A stretch of 64,000 bases of DNA, taken from contig CALZFC010000082.1 in the NCBI GenBank assembly GCA_945643635.1, positions 418,501-482,500 of the forward strand, written 5' to 3'. Each line of letters opens with the position of its first letter. The first letter of the stretch is position 1. Shown here piece by piece: positions 11,274 to 20,673 of this stretch. Position numbers and translations under genes: made by a program. Under the pieces are notes generated by a model. That model saw nothing but the letters and a program-made list of their open reading frames with translations, was not told the origin of the DNA and ran no database searches. The stretch is from Allodiplogaster sudhausi. Lineage: Eukaryota > Nematoda > Chromadorea > Rhabditida > Diplogasteridae.

Positions 11274-13605
11274 CGGAAGCAAAGTAGGAGAGAGGGAACC
11301 GACATACTGGGAAAGCTGGTTATCAAACTGACATGCCCATCAGGAGAAAAGGAAGGAGACTGGATTGCCCACTCGCCGCTTCCAATTTCTTGAACAGAAG
11401 CCTTCTGGAGATGGTAGTAGTAGAGCTGGCCTCTGTACAAAAATAACCGGGTTTCAATTATCAGAAAAGCAATTACATTCAAGCGTTGGGGAAGCATAAA
11501 CAGAAAGAGATTGATTAGAGTGTAATCGTTCGCAGCGTACATGTCAAAAAAAGAGTCCATTAGAAAAGAAAGATGTCCAACTTTCGATTGTCGCAGTAGG
11601 CCTTGCCAAGACGGAAAGGCTTGTCTTCGAGACCAACAAAGACAATTCCCTCATCTTTAGGAGCCCAGATTGAGTAACACGGAGAGATGTCGCCAGGCAA
11701 CTGTTCAAGTACAGTCACTCGGCCTGTAGACAACATCATCGATCAATTAGGGTCTTGGTAGCAACACATGTATATAAAACAGCATCTTTCAAAGGATATG
11801 TCTATTGAAGTGAGTGCTAAACAGATAGCACGACGCTGATATGGATGATTTCAATGTTAGGAAGTTAACACTTTACAGAAATCTGATGGAGAATTAATTT
11901 TCGCTTCGTTCTTGTTAGAATACTCTTCTGTCCATGAGAATTGTAAACGAAAGAAAGGTTTGACAAAGAAGAAGAAAAAAAATGAATGAATGTAGAATAT
12001 TCAACGTTCGACAATATTTATGTTTATGTACAATGAAATTTATAGTATGTCGACCTGAAGAAATATCAGCAATGCAGAGAAGAGGCCTCTTGACATTGAA
12101 ATTCGCTTCTCCCCACGACTCGATAAATTCAAATTTGTTTCCCTAAACAACAAATGCGTACATACAACCTGCTAAAATGGCTAGACTAAGTTGCCTGATT
12201 ACTTATATAAGTTAAAGTAAAATATAAAAAAAGTAAATTACAGTTGAAGACTATCCAGATTGCTCTCAGCCATCTTCTCTTCATTCTGCCACTCCAAATC
12301 GGCGTCAAAGTACTGCGCTGCCTTCACTTTCTTCTCTGCTGCATACAGAACGTGGCCTTCTCCGTGAGAGAACGACAGAGTTACGAAGGATTCTTCAAGC
12401 AAGAAAATAAAAATTTTAGTAATCTAATATGCAATAACATACAATATCATAGGCAATATCACAATCGTTGACTTTCACGCATTTAATTCCACACCATGTA
12501 ATTCCCCTCAAATCTGAATGCTTCCAAATCTCGGAAGAATGTTTCATGTCGCGAACAACCTGTGCCACCTCCATAGATGAGGCCATGTTTATTCTGTCCC
12601 GAGAGCTCAACGCTCAGCAATTCGATGTGTTGCAGTTGATCAATCACCTACAAATATTCATGATCTACCATTCATGATTACGCGAGGACATAGATTGAAT
12701 TGTTTAAAAAAAACTGTAATTCCTCACTCTGATGTACTGCTTCTCCTCCTTTCCCTCTGTCACTGTAATCAGCTGAACGACCTTGGAGTCACTCTCCGAG
12801 TAAGCAAAGGACTGGGTACTGCAATGTCGCTTCGTATTTATATCTCTCTGAGTGCAATTACAACAATCTCCGTCCGATAACACTTTTTCCTTTTCATTCT
12901 GCTCTCGATAATTGATTTTATCTCTCCTGCGTTTACATTAATGAATACACTCAAATTCTGGATAACGCCCCCCCCACATCCTAGAGGATCTGTGCAAAAA
13001 AAGGACACCAACTCATAGTTAGACAGTGGAAGAGAGGAAGTGGCGAGGAGGCGGAGGCCTTCTTTGCCGACTTGCACTGTGCTTACTCGCTGGGTTGTCA
13101 CCTCAAGCATAGCAAGATTTTGCAGCCTTCAGATTGTCTTCAAATTACAATTTCCTCTTATTATTGACACATTTGTTGGAGAATGCAACAATTAAAGCTT
13201 TTTCTTATTCAAAAATTTAAAGCAATGAAGAACAAACATTCTTGTTAAAGCCGAGTGCGCGATTTGCCCAAGTGGTTGTCACCTTAAAATCGAACAGCTT
13301 CATTTAATAACAAAACAAAAAAAGACTAAATTATCCTCACCTGCAGAATGTTGTCATTGGCCTTGCAAATTCTGCCACGAGTAACAATCGGGATCTGTAA
13401 TGAAATAACCATGGAAATCAGTTCTTCCGCGACTCTTCAGAGCCAATCAGTTTCATACTTCAAATGCCAGCAGACCACAACAAAAGAAAAATAAACTAAT
13501 GATGATATGGAATGGCCATGAGACCTGTGCAAGTTCCCCATAGAGATCCTTGAGCTTCTCGACAGCTTTGAAATCGTAGCTCATGAGAGCAGAAGAAGCT
13601 GCCAT
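8332..13605 (-). pseudogene. Acylaminoacyl-peptidase (acyl-peptide hydrolase) locus, apparently disabled
   Basis: Family S9 enzymes of this type remove N-acylated residues from peptides in the cytosol. About 17 exons follow the APEH protein from start to end. The first is 13525-13605 (MAASSALMSYDF). Others include GHVLYAAEKK near 12350, WAPKDEGIVFVG near 11660, FVHGGPHG near 9970, the nucleophile motif GGSHGGF near 9475, LLIGGKDLRVV near 8690 and YYPESAHPLAEVDVEADFA near 8430. The catalytic Ser, Asp and His are all present. Lesions: the NYRGSTGFG motif reads N-stop-HGSTGFG (TAG at 9761-9763). Exon 2 (13341-13395) meets TGA in the phase set by exon 1. The frame also shifts near 10050, just before MPYEGILLMPN. 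Either this is a recent pseudogene or the assembly contains errors. An upstream HSE is over 2 kb away and probably unrelated. Confidence 0.8.
8571..8637. repeat. About 33-bp tandem duplication in the last APEH intron
   Basis: The unit containing TTTATCCTCGACGTTATTTT and AGTACCAACTT is present twice head to tail, ending at the border of the penultimate exon. It does not occur twice in the right-arm copy near 19090. Confidence 0.7.
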
Positions 13606-14349
13606 TCCTCTCGTGCAGTTTATATCACGAGACAGAGAGGAGCAAAGATTTGAACAGCACAACAAATAGAACGGGTAGGAGAAAGTGAGAGAAGATGAGG
13701 CAGCAACAGCTGCCGTGCATTCGAAACGCAATTTCCAATGACAATAGAGAGCGAGAGGAAGAGAGAGAGAGAGGATAGAAAGAAATAAAGAAGGAAAGAA
13801 TGAAAGAGAAAACGAGAAAGAGAGAAGCAAATAACGAAATCAAGAAAAGTCATAAGGAGATAAGATTGCATGTGAGGCGCCCCTTTCTGAGCATCAATTT
13901 GCTGTCAAGTCGCAAAGGTCTGGCCCAATCAACGTATGTACATTCATTCCACTTACCAATAAAAGCGGCCTGCTCTTTAGAATACCTCGAACTATCGCTA
14001 ACATTTTCCTTTCAGCTGCCTCCGTTCGTTGGCTAATTGATATACATACAAGCAATAACACTTTCAACAATATTTTCCAATATAAATAAAACCGATCTAT
14101 TCAAAAATATGTTTATGCTCCTGAAAAGAAGATAACACCAAAGCTGCTTCCTGCCAGTAAAAGTAAGCCAATTGCATCACGTAAAAACCATTAAACTATC
14201 GATCAAATTAACATTTTTATCAGCAAAAGATTTAAAATATTTATATAATGTATAGAGTTGTGGACGAAATTAACACTAATATCTGACAATTCGACAATGA
14301 ATGATTTAGATTTTTTTTGTCCTTTACTTGCCAGATTGCCAGGGCTCAC

Positions 14350-14646
14350 AGCACTGAGTCATTTGTGGCCTTGCCCTGAAAGACAGAAAAATTAAATTTG
14401 CAAATCAAGCAAAAAAAAACTCTTCAAAAGGTATGAAAATTTGCTTGAACTTGCTGCAACTCCTACGTGCAATGCCATTATAAAAGTTCACTATTTGTAA
14501 GATTCAAAGTGAAATTTTTTGTTGTTGTTATTGGTAATTGACACTAATAAAAAATGAACGTTTTTGTTGTTGTTGACTATAATGTTTAAACTGACAAAGC
14601 GACCGCGGCAACGATGAACAGCGTCAGAATGAGCGCGTGAAGCATG
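14350..14646 (-). CDS. Possible hydrophobic C-terminal exon pair (GPI- or tail-anchor-like)
   Basis: A minus-strand exon ending at about 14592 reads TNCKETTSMLHALILTLF followed by IVAAVALS. That is a short polar stretch and then an 18-residue hydrophobic run. It joins in phase, through a gtttaa donor and a ctttcag acceptor, to a short exon reading GKATNDSVL-stop (14347-14376). The hydrophobic run could be the end of an anchored surface protein, or a 27-residue peptide starting at its Met. Upstream exons were not found. The second exon's region is conserved, but altered, in the right arm near 17875. Function unknown. Confidence 0.25.
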
Positions 14647-14750
14647 GATGTCGTCTCCTTGCAATTAGTACAGTGGATTTTGTGTCATGTATTTAGAGCA
14701 TGGATGTCGTCTCCTTGCAATTAGTACAGTGGATTTTGTGTCATGTATTC
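14641..14750. repeat. 56-bp tandem duplication
   Basis: The block beginning AGCATGGATGTCGTCTCCTT occurs at 14641 and again at 14697 with almost no difference. It duplicates the segment just 5' (minus strand) of the hydrophobic exon. The near identity suggests a recent event. Confidence 0.85.
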
Positions 14751-15047
14751 ACAATTTAAAAATTATCATAAGAATAATGCAATCTCCATTTCCATTAATA
14801 ATAAAATCTCGTTTCTGACCAGTTGCACCAGGACAAATAACCCAAAATTGTCTCACAATCAGATTTACAAAAAGGAATGCGTTATGCGTTTTCTCGCTGC
14901 GTTATGGCTCGTTCGGGTGGCAAGAGAAGAATCGGTGTTTTATATTTCTAATAGAGAGAAAGACTTTCTACTTGGCCAAGCAACTACTCTCTTGCACATC
15001 TCCTACATATGAACCGAACTGCACTGGTGCTTCTTTGCCATCTTCGT

Positions 15048-15049
<2 letters not shown>

Positions 15050-15110
<61 letters not shown>
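15050..15110. repeat. (CT)n microsatellite
   Basis: About 30 uninterrupted CT dinucleotides. It adjoins a minus-strand stretch that reads DEDGKEAPVQFGSYVGDVQE, which could be a short exon. Confidence 0.9.
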
Positions 15111-15112
<2 letters not shown>

Positions 15113-15543
15113 GGCCAGAGAATACTCAGTTCCGTCACACCTACTCTTCTCCGCCATCTTCGTCGTCTCACATTTGCCGTTTGCAATTTGTTAACAATTT
15201 CGTTACAATTCAGTTAAAATTTAGTTATACTTAAATTGGTTATACAGACAATTTTTTAGGCAAAAAAAATTAGGGTATTTTCTGAATTTAATATATTCAA
15301 TCGACAATGAACAATTCAAAATTGAAAAATATTATGTATATGGAAAATGTCATATTAGCAGCGAGAAAAGGCAAGGTGCATCCATGTAAGATTTATTTTT
15401 CAATATTATAATGCAATAAATACTTCATAAAAAAATTTTTTTCTTAAAACCAGTATTTCCGTTTTACGTGACAAATAAAGTATTATGCAATTTCGGTTAA
15501 ACGAAGTATTGGCGATTTTTTTTGCCAATGCGGCACAGTATCG

Positions 15544-15747
15544 TGTTTAATACTGCTCATACCGTATCTGCACTTGTCCTTCTTTTGGGTGCACAAGTGC
15601 CAGTTCTTTGGCATCGTCGCCAATCTCTTTGAGAATGTCCAGTTCCGGGGCACCCATTGCCTTCGTCGTCTTTTTCCTAAATATCTTTCTCTTCTCTGCC
15701 ATCTCCGTCTCGCATTTCTTTTTTTTTTCCCACTCTTTCTTGTCCAA
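15544..15747 (-). CDS. Possible small charged-protein exon downstream of an HSE/TATA promoter
   Basis: The minus strand is open from about 15747 to a TAA at 15544. It gives a Lys/Glu-rich start (EWEKKKKCETEMAEKRKIF) and then APELDILKEIGDDAKELALV. Codon use and amino-acid order look coding, but there is no clear Met in good context and I recognise no family. A TATA-like string and a six-unit heat-shock element lie about 150-200 bases upstream, on the correct strand. In the right arm most of this block is deleted, leaving only its 3' end near 17330-17370. It may be a heat-inducible gene fragment. Confidence 0.35.
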
Positions 15748-15891
15748 AATAGTGAGGGCACAACAGTACTACATTAATAGAGCATACGACAGTCCATTCT
15801 TGGCAAAATAGTTTCATTGACGGTGCCCAACATTCAATGTCTAAGAATATGAATCGCCATTGTAGAACTAATACATTTTGGCAGAAGATTG

Positions 15892-15951
15892 TATATTTAT
15901 ATGAATCAAATTAACCCCTTTGGGAATCATCGGGAATGTTCAGGAAAATTC
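15892..15951 (-). promoter_or_regulatory. Six-unit heat-shock element plus TATA box
   Basis: Triplets at 15924, 15929, 15934, 15939, 15944 and 15949 read GAA, ATC, GAA, TTC, GAA and TTC. The spacing is exactly five bases; five of six are canonical and one is off by one base. On the minus strand a TATAAATA-type string (about 15893-15906) follows roughly 20 bases downstream. Alternating GAA/TTC at this period is the known binding pattern of trimeric heat-shock factor. Activity is inferred. Confidence 0.6.
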
Positions 15952-16067
15952 CATGTCTCCGGGGAGAACTTCTTCCGTTCCGGTATCTTCCGCTAACTTT
16001 CCCAGTAGGTTGAAGGCCCCGAAAGCAGCAACGGTTCATAGAGCATTTTACATTTGCTTTGCTGATG

Positions 16068-16086
16068 AAACTTAGGTAATTAAACC
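16068..16086 (-). ncRNA. SL1-like sequence
   Basis: The minus strand reads GGTTTAATTACCTAAGTTT and then CAT. This matches nematode SL1 (GGTTTAATTACCCAAGTTT and then GAG) at 19 of 22 positions. It is not followed by a GT donor at the usual place, and I see no clear Sm site, so it may be a diverged or dead spliced-leader gene, or chance. Confidence 0.3.
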
Positions 16087-16140
16087 GGAAAGAGATGTGA
16101 ATAAATCAGTTTCAAACTGACGCTTCAAGACAACCTACGT

Positions 16141-16212
16141 GGCCGGATGGTCTAGGGGTATGATTCTCGCTTCGGGTGCGAGAGGTCCCGGGTTCGAATC
16201 CCGGTTCGGCCC
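16141..16212 (+). tRNA. tRNA-Pro (CGG)
   Basis: The 72-base gene folds fully. The acceptor stem is GGCCGGA with TTCGGCC, the anticodon stem CTCGC/GCGAG encloses TTCGGGT, and the T arm is CCGGG-TTCGAAT-CCCGG. Anticodon CGG reads CCG. There is no intron. An inverted copy lies at 17184-17255 with conserved flanks. Confidence 0.95.
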
Positions 16213-16329
16213 ATATTTTTCGTTTAGTCATGTTATTTACCTTTACTGCTTACATGGTAACAGTCTCTGCGTCTCAACTGATTTTCGGAATCATTTTATG
16301 TGTTTTTATCACCAGGATTGCTTGTTGTA

Positions 16330-16780
16330 GAATTAGTTGCGAAAAATAAGTAAATAAACAAATAAACAAATCAATTAATGTCAATTATGATCGGCAAGCG
16401 CGTCATTCAAAGAGAGAAATAATGGCAATTCGAAAGAAAGAAAGAAAAGGTCGATGGTAGGAGAAAGAGAAGGAAGAAAAGGGTGCGAAAATAAGGGATT
16501 GATTTATAGATGGAAAGAGAGATTTTAAAAATTGCTTTTCTTCTCAATTCTTGGTTCAACTCCGTTGCTTTCGTTCACTTTTATTAAAAAAAAATTAATG
16601 ATGAAAGCTCAAGAAGTGCGATATAATTATATCTATGACAAACATGGAATACCATATCCGCGGAATTTTAGTGCAAACGTTGTGAAATTTTTGTACTTAT
16701 GAAATCTGCGATAATCGAAGTCAGCAAAAAGTCACATAATCATAATAGCCCAGTTGTCATTTCGAAACCCTGCGCCAATT
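16330..16780. repeat. Repeat D, copy 1
   Basis: About 430 bases match 22010-22460 in reverse. Shared blocks include AAACAAATCAATTAATGTC, TTAATGATGAAAGCTCAAGA and GCAAAAAGTCACATAATCAT. It contains no intact gene. Its partner lies beyond the coiled-coil gene, so it breaks the simple order of the inverted duplication. Confidence 0.75.
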
Positions 16781-16829
16781 ACTTGCAAGCAGCTTTCTTT
16801 AGGAGAGGGAGGAAATTTCTACTGCCGTA

Positions 16830-16901
16830 TCCGATGTAGTCTAGTGGTTATGATTTGCGTCTCTCACATGCAAGGCCGGGGTTCGATTCCCCGCATCGGA
16901 A
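16830..16901 (+). tRNA. tRNA-Glu (CTC)
   Basis: The 72-base gene has an acceptor stem TCCGATG/CATCGGA. The anticodon stem TGCGT/ATGCA encloses CTCTCAC, and the T arm is CGGGG-TTCGATT-CCCCG. Anticodon CTC reads GAG. The anticodon stem has a G-T pair. It lies in the spacer between the two tRNA-Pro copies and has no copy of its own. Confidence 0.92.
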
Positions 16902-17183
16902 TAACATTTTGCATCCATTTCATCCATGCCAATTATGATTGACACTCTTGCTTTCCGATCATAACTGACATAAATTAAATCATTAATTAATTTATGTATA
17001 TATTTTTTTGAATATCATGCAAAACAATCATTTTTAGTAGACTCTCATTAGAGATGCGATAAAACAAGAATGCAATGTCATTCGATATACAAATATAAAA
17101 TGAATACCGATAACGAGTTGAAACACAGAGACTGTTACAATGTAAGCAATAAAGGTAAATAGTATGACTACATCGAAAAATAT

Positions 17184-17255
17184 GGGCCGAACCGGGATTC
17201 GAACCCGGGACCTCTCGCACCCGAAGCGAGAATCATACCCCTAGACCATCCGGCC
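17184..17255 (-). tRNA. tRNA-Pro (CGG), inverted copy
   Basis: This is identical, or nearly so, to 16141-16212 and keeps all stems and the CGG anticodon. The flanking ACGCTTCAAGACAACCTACG block is also conserved in reverse. Both copies appear functional, although the protein genes of the duplication have decayed. Confidence 0.95.
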
Positions 17256-17309
17256 GCGTAGGTTGTCTTGAAGCGTCAGTTTGAAACTGATTTATTCACA
17301 TCTCTCTCC

Positions 17310-17326
17310 GGTTTAATTACCCAAGT
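17310..17326 (+). ncRNA. SL1-like 17-mer created at a deletion joint
   Basis: GGTTTAATTACCCAAGT equals the first 17 bases of SL1. Comparison with the left arm shows why. GGTTTAATTACC belongs to the SL-like block, whereas CAAGTGCAGA matches left-arm sequence near 15567, so the join arose by a deletion at shared AAGT. It is therefore probably not an independent spliced-leader gene. Confidence 0.2.
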
Positions 17327-18593
17327 GCAGAGAGAGAAGTCATATGAGAAGTATTCAACACGATGCCGAGCAGCATTGGCAAAGAAGTACGCCAAGACTT
17401 CGTTAAACCGAAATTGCATCATACTTTATTTGACATTTAAAACGGAAGTATTGGTTAAAAAATCAGAATAACTATTTTAAGCAGTATTTATGGCATTATA
17501 AGATTGAAAAATAAAACTAACATCGATAAGCCTTGCCTTTCTCAGCTGCTCAAATGACGACATTTTCCACTTACATGTTATTTTTTTATTGACTTGTATA
17601 ACCCCTGTCGATTGAATATATTAAATTCAGGAAACAACCTAATTTTTGCCTGAAGAGTTGTGTGTATTGTAGAAAGGCAGTGCCGCCTAAAGAACTGCCC
17701 TCCTATCTGACCACAAGGCGGAGCGAAGACGGGAAGTGAGTGTGTATGGCCGTTGAGCGGCGACTGCACAATGGCGACTGCACGCAGGAGTTGCTGCCAT
17801 TTTGTAGAGTTCAAGCAAATTTTCATAATTTTGGAGGAGTGTTATTGTTTGGTTTGCATTTTTTTTTCTTTCAGGGCACGTCCGGAAACTTAGGCCATCG
17901 TAACCTATCGCCATTAACACATAAAGGAAGAACAAATCTCCATGCATTCAGTGTCGCTCAGATTACTGTTAATTTCGTCCACAACTCAATACATGATATA
18001 CATACGCTAAATCTTATTGCTGAAAAAAATGTAAATTTTATCGATGCATTACCGGTTATTACGTGCTTCTTTCGGCTTTCTTTTATGGGAATGAAGCGGC
18101 TGTGATGTTGTCGTCTGGTCAAGAGCATAAACATATGGGTGAATTGAACTGGGTTATTTATATTGGAACATATTGTTGAAAGTGTTATTGCTTGTATGCA
18201 CATCAGTTAGCCAAGGAACGGAGGTGGATTAAAGAAAAATATTAGTAAGGCATCTTGCCTCCTTGCAACACAGAATGCAGATTGGAAGAGAGGCGCCAAA
18301 TCAAACAACTACAACACATAAATTACTCGTGATTTACTTTATCGTAACTCCAATTGTGTTGACAATTGACTGGGAATGATCTTTTATTGGCAGAGAAACT
18401 CCTGTGGATGTGCTCGGGCGGGTATTAGAGTGCATTAATTAATGGAAAGGCAGAAGCATTATCAAAGTAAAAACAATTATCGAGATTGGACAGAAAATAA
18501 AAGTGTTGTCAGGAGCTTGTTGTTCTTTTACACAGATCTACGAATCAACCTAGAGACGAAGAACATTCTCAAAAGCAGAGCTACTACTTGCAG

Positions 18594-19367
18594 TGCCTAG
18601 TCCTTTGCTTACTCGGATCGCTTCTCCCATCGCGCACGCTCATAAGGTAGCGTTCTTTTCCAACATTAACTTGGGTGAGAGAGAGAAAGACTTAGAGAGG
18701 AAAGCTAAGTGTCTTGACAAGAACGGAGAGCGGGGAGACCGCGGCGCGACCGCTTCGCGTGCACTCTCTACCATTCCCCCTTATATATGTATGTACATAC
18801 ACAAGTGCTCTGCAAATTCTCATCACTTCTACCACTGAACCGTTGCACATTCAACACGGTACACATGTCGCATTTATTACTTGTACAACCGTTTGTGAGA
18901 ACCCCGGCAAAGATAGAGAGCTGAAGATAGATGGACTGATTGTTAGAGGGAAGGAGAACCACGAATGACTGCGACAGAAGACAGTTCAGGTGAAGAACCC
19001 GTACCTTCTGCTGATCGGCGGGAAGGATCTGCGAGTTGTTCCCGACTACCGCGCATTCATCCGAATTCTGCTGGCTAATAAAGTCGAAGCCAAGTTGGTA
19101 CTAAAATAACGTCGAGGCCAATTCCATGTATATATGTATGTATTTGAGTTATTCTTTCAATTTCAATTTTCTTCTCCACTGCCTTAAACTCCTTCGTTTC
19201 TCTCCAACAATCACGCTCGCTTTATCTCTCATCCCCTTCTCCGAGGTAATCTTCGAACTTCTAGAATACATTACTACCCCGAGTCTGCCCACCCCCTCGT
19301 GGAAGTTGATGTAGAGGCCGACTTCGCCATAAACATGGTTCGCTGGTTCCAGAAAGCCATTGCCTAG
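18594..19367 (+). pseudogene. Acylaminoacyl-peptidase remnant (right-arm copy)
   Basis: Only three exons of the 8332-13605 locus remain. The first, 18594-18646, is a fusion. Its first half matches the exon starting at 12818 (...TTTGCTTACTCGGA) and its second half matches ASPIAHAHK near 8900, so about 3.9 kb between them was deleted. The next exon (near 18990-19095) reads VKNPYLLLIGGKDLRVVPDY. The last (to 19367) reads YYPESAHPLVEVDVEADFA and ends in KAIA-stop. The catalytic Asp and His are kept but the Ser exon is gone, so no active peptidase can be made. Confidence 0.85.
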
Positions 19368-20127
19368 GCTGCCTAACGAGGCAGATGTTTGCTAACTTTC
19401 TCTTGTTGGAGTTGGTGTTCTAATTTTGCGCATGTCTATTGATTTCCGTTAAATGCAGCAAAAAATCGTGTAAATACCTTTTCGCGTGCTCAGTTGTGGC
19501 TGGTCCATTCTAGCACCCAAAATCATAATGTTTGAAACTGATCCTTACAATTTGACAATTAGGTAATATTTAATTCACTTAATAAACATTTTTTTTTCGA
19601 TAACTAATTTCAAATACATTACATTTGATGTAGAAAAAATGCAAATATATTCGTACGATTATTTATTAACTCTTCTAAATAATATTAACACTTCCCTATT
19701 CGAACGTTTTCCTTTGCATCGTTCTTTTTAAAACTATGCGAAGGCTACCATGAGGGAAAAGTAAAACAAACACAAACATAAACACTATAGCCAAAGTCCA
19801 AGGTGGAAAATAAAGAAGCAAAAGGCAAGAGATGGCCAGTTGCTAATGTTTAGTGTGTGCTCGGTACAGTATGAATGTATTTTATTTCAAGCAAACATCG
19901 AAAACATGATGTTATCGCTCCTTTACTTCTTCAATGTATTTAATTATGTACTATTTTCATCCTATAGTTTATTCCGAGTTGATCTGCGAGGTACGGGCGA
20001 AGGAGTGGAAGAGGGTTTCGATTGACGAGAGTTGGCCAGTCCAGCAATAGCGAGCGGGGCAAGCAAAAGTGGGCAGGGCCAGCAAATTGGGCGGGGCTAG
20101 AAAAGTGGGCGTGGCTAGCAGCATATC

Positions 20128-20634
20128 CTATCCTTGGCGGCGGTTGTTGCCCACGGTCGAGCGCGGCGTGACGTAGTTGGAGGAGAAGGAAGAAGTTGCG
20201 AGTTCGGCGGGGCGAGCCGAGATCGGCGGGGCGACACCGACATTCGAGCCTGCAAAATGAGATAATTGTTGAAATTTTATATATGTAGGTCTAGAATGTA
20301 AAACTTTAATTTAAAAAAAACTTCTTTCATTAAGACTAGATTTCATGAAGAGTTCAATTAACCCTGGACAGCCTCCTCCGAGTGGCGGATCTCGCTGATT
20401 GCCGTGTCCAAGTGTGAGAGGGCAGAAGAGAGAGCGGCAGAGCGAGTGGCGAGAGAGGACTGCAGGGCAGAGAGCTGAGAGAAGACAGAGAAATTTGTGG
20501 TTGAACATTTATTTCATTCTTGTTGTCTTGTATCCATGGTTGACTGTTCAATTCTCTGCTCAAGTCTATCCATCAATATCACACTTCCCCTATTCCATAA
20601 TGACTATCTCTCTCTTTCTCGCCCTCTCTCTCTT

Positions 20635-20673
<39 letters not shown>

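Larger units (their letters stand above)
17131..18206. repeat. Right arm of the inverted duplication, inner part
   Basis: Blocks match the left arm in reverse order: 17131-17316 with 16068-16268, 17330-17530 with 15380-15560, 17595-17655 with 15240-15300, 17760-17990 with 14260-14490, and 18150-18206 with 14037-14104. Substitutions and indels are frequent, so the copies are not a fresh assembly duplicate. No intact gene other than the tRNA is seen. Confidence 0.8.
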
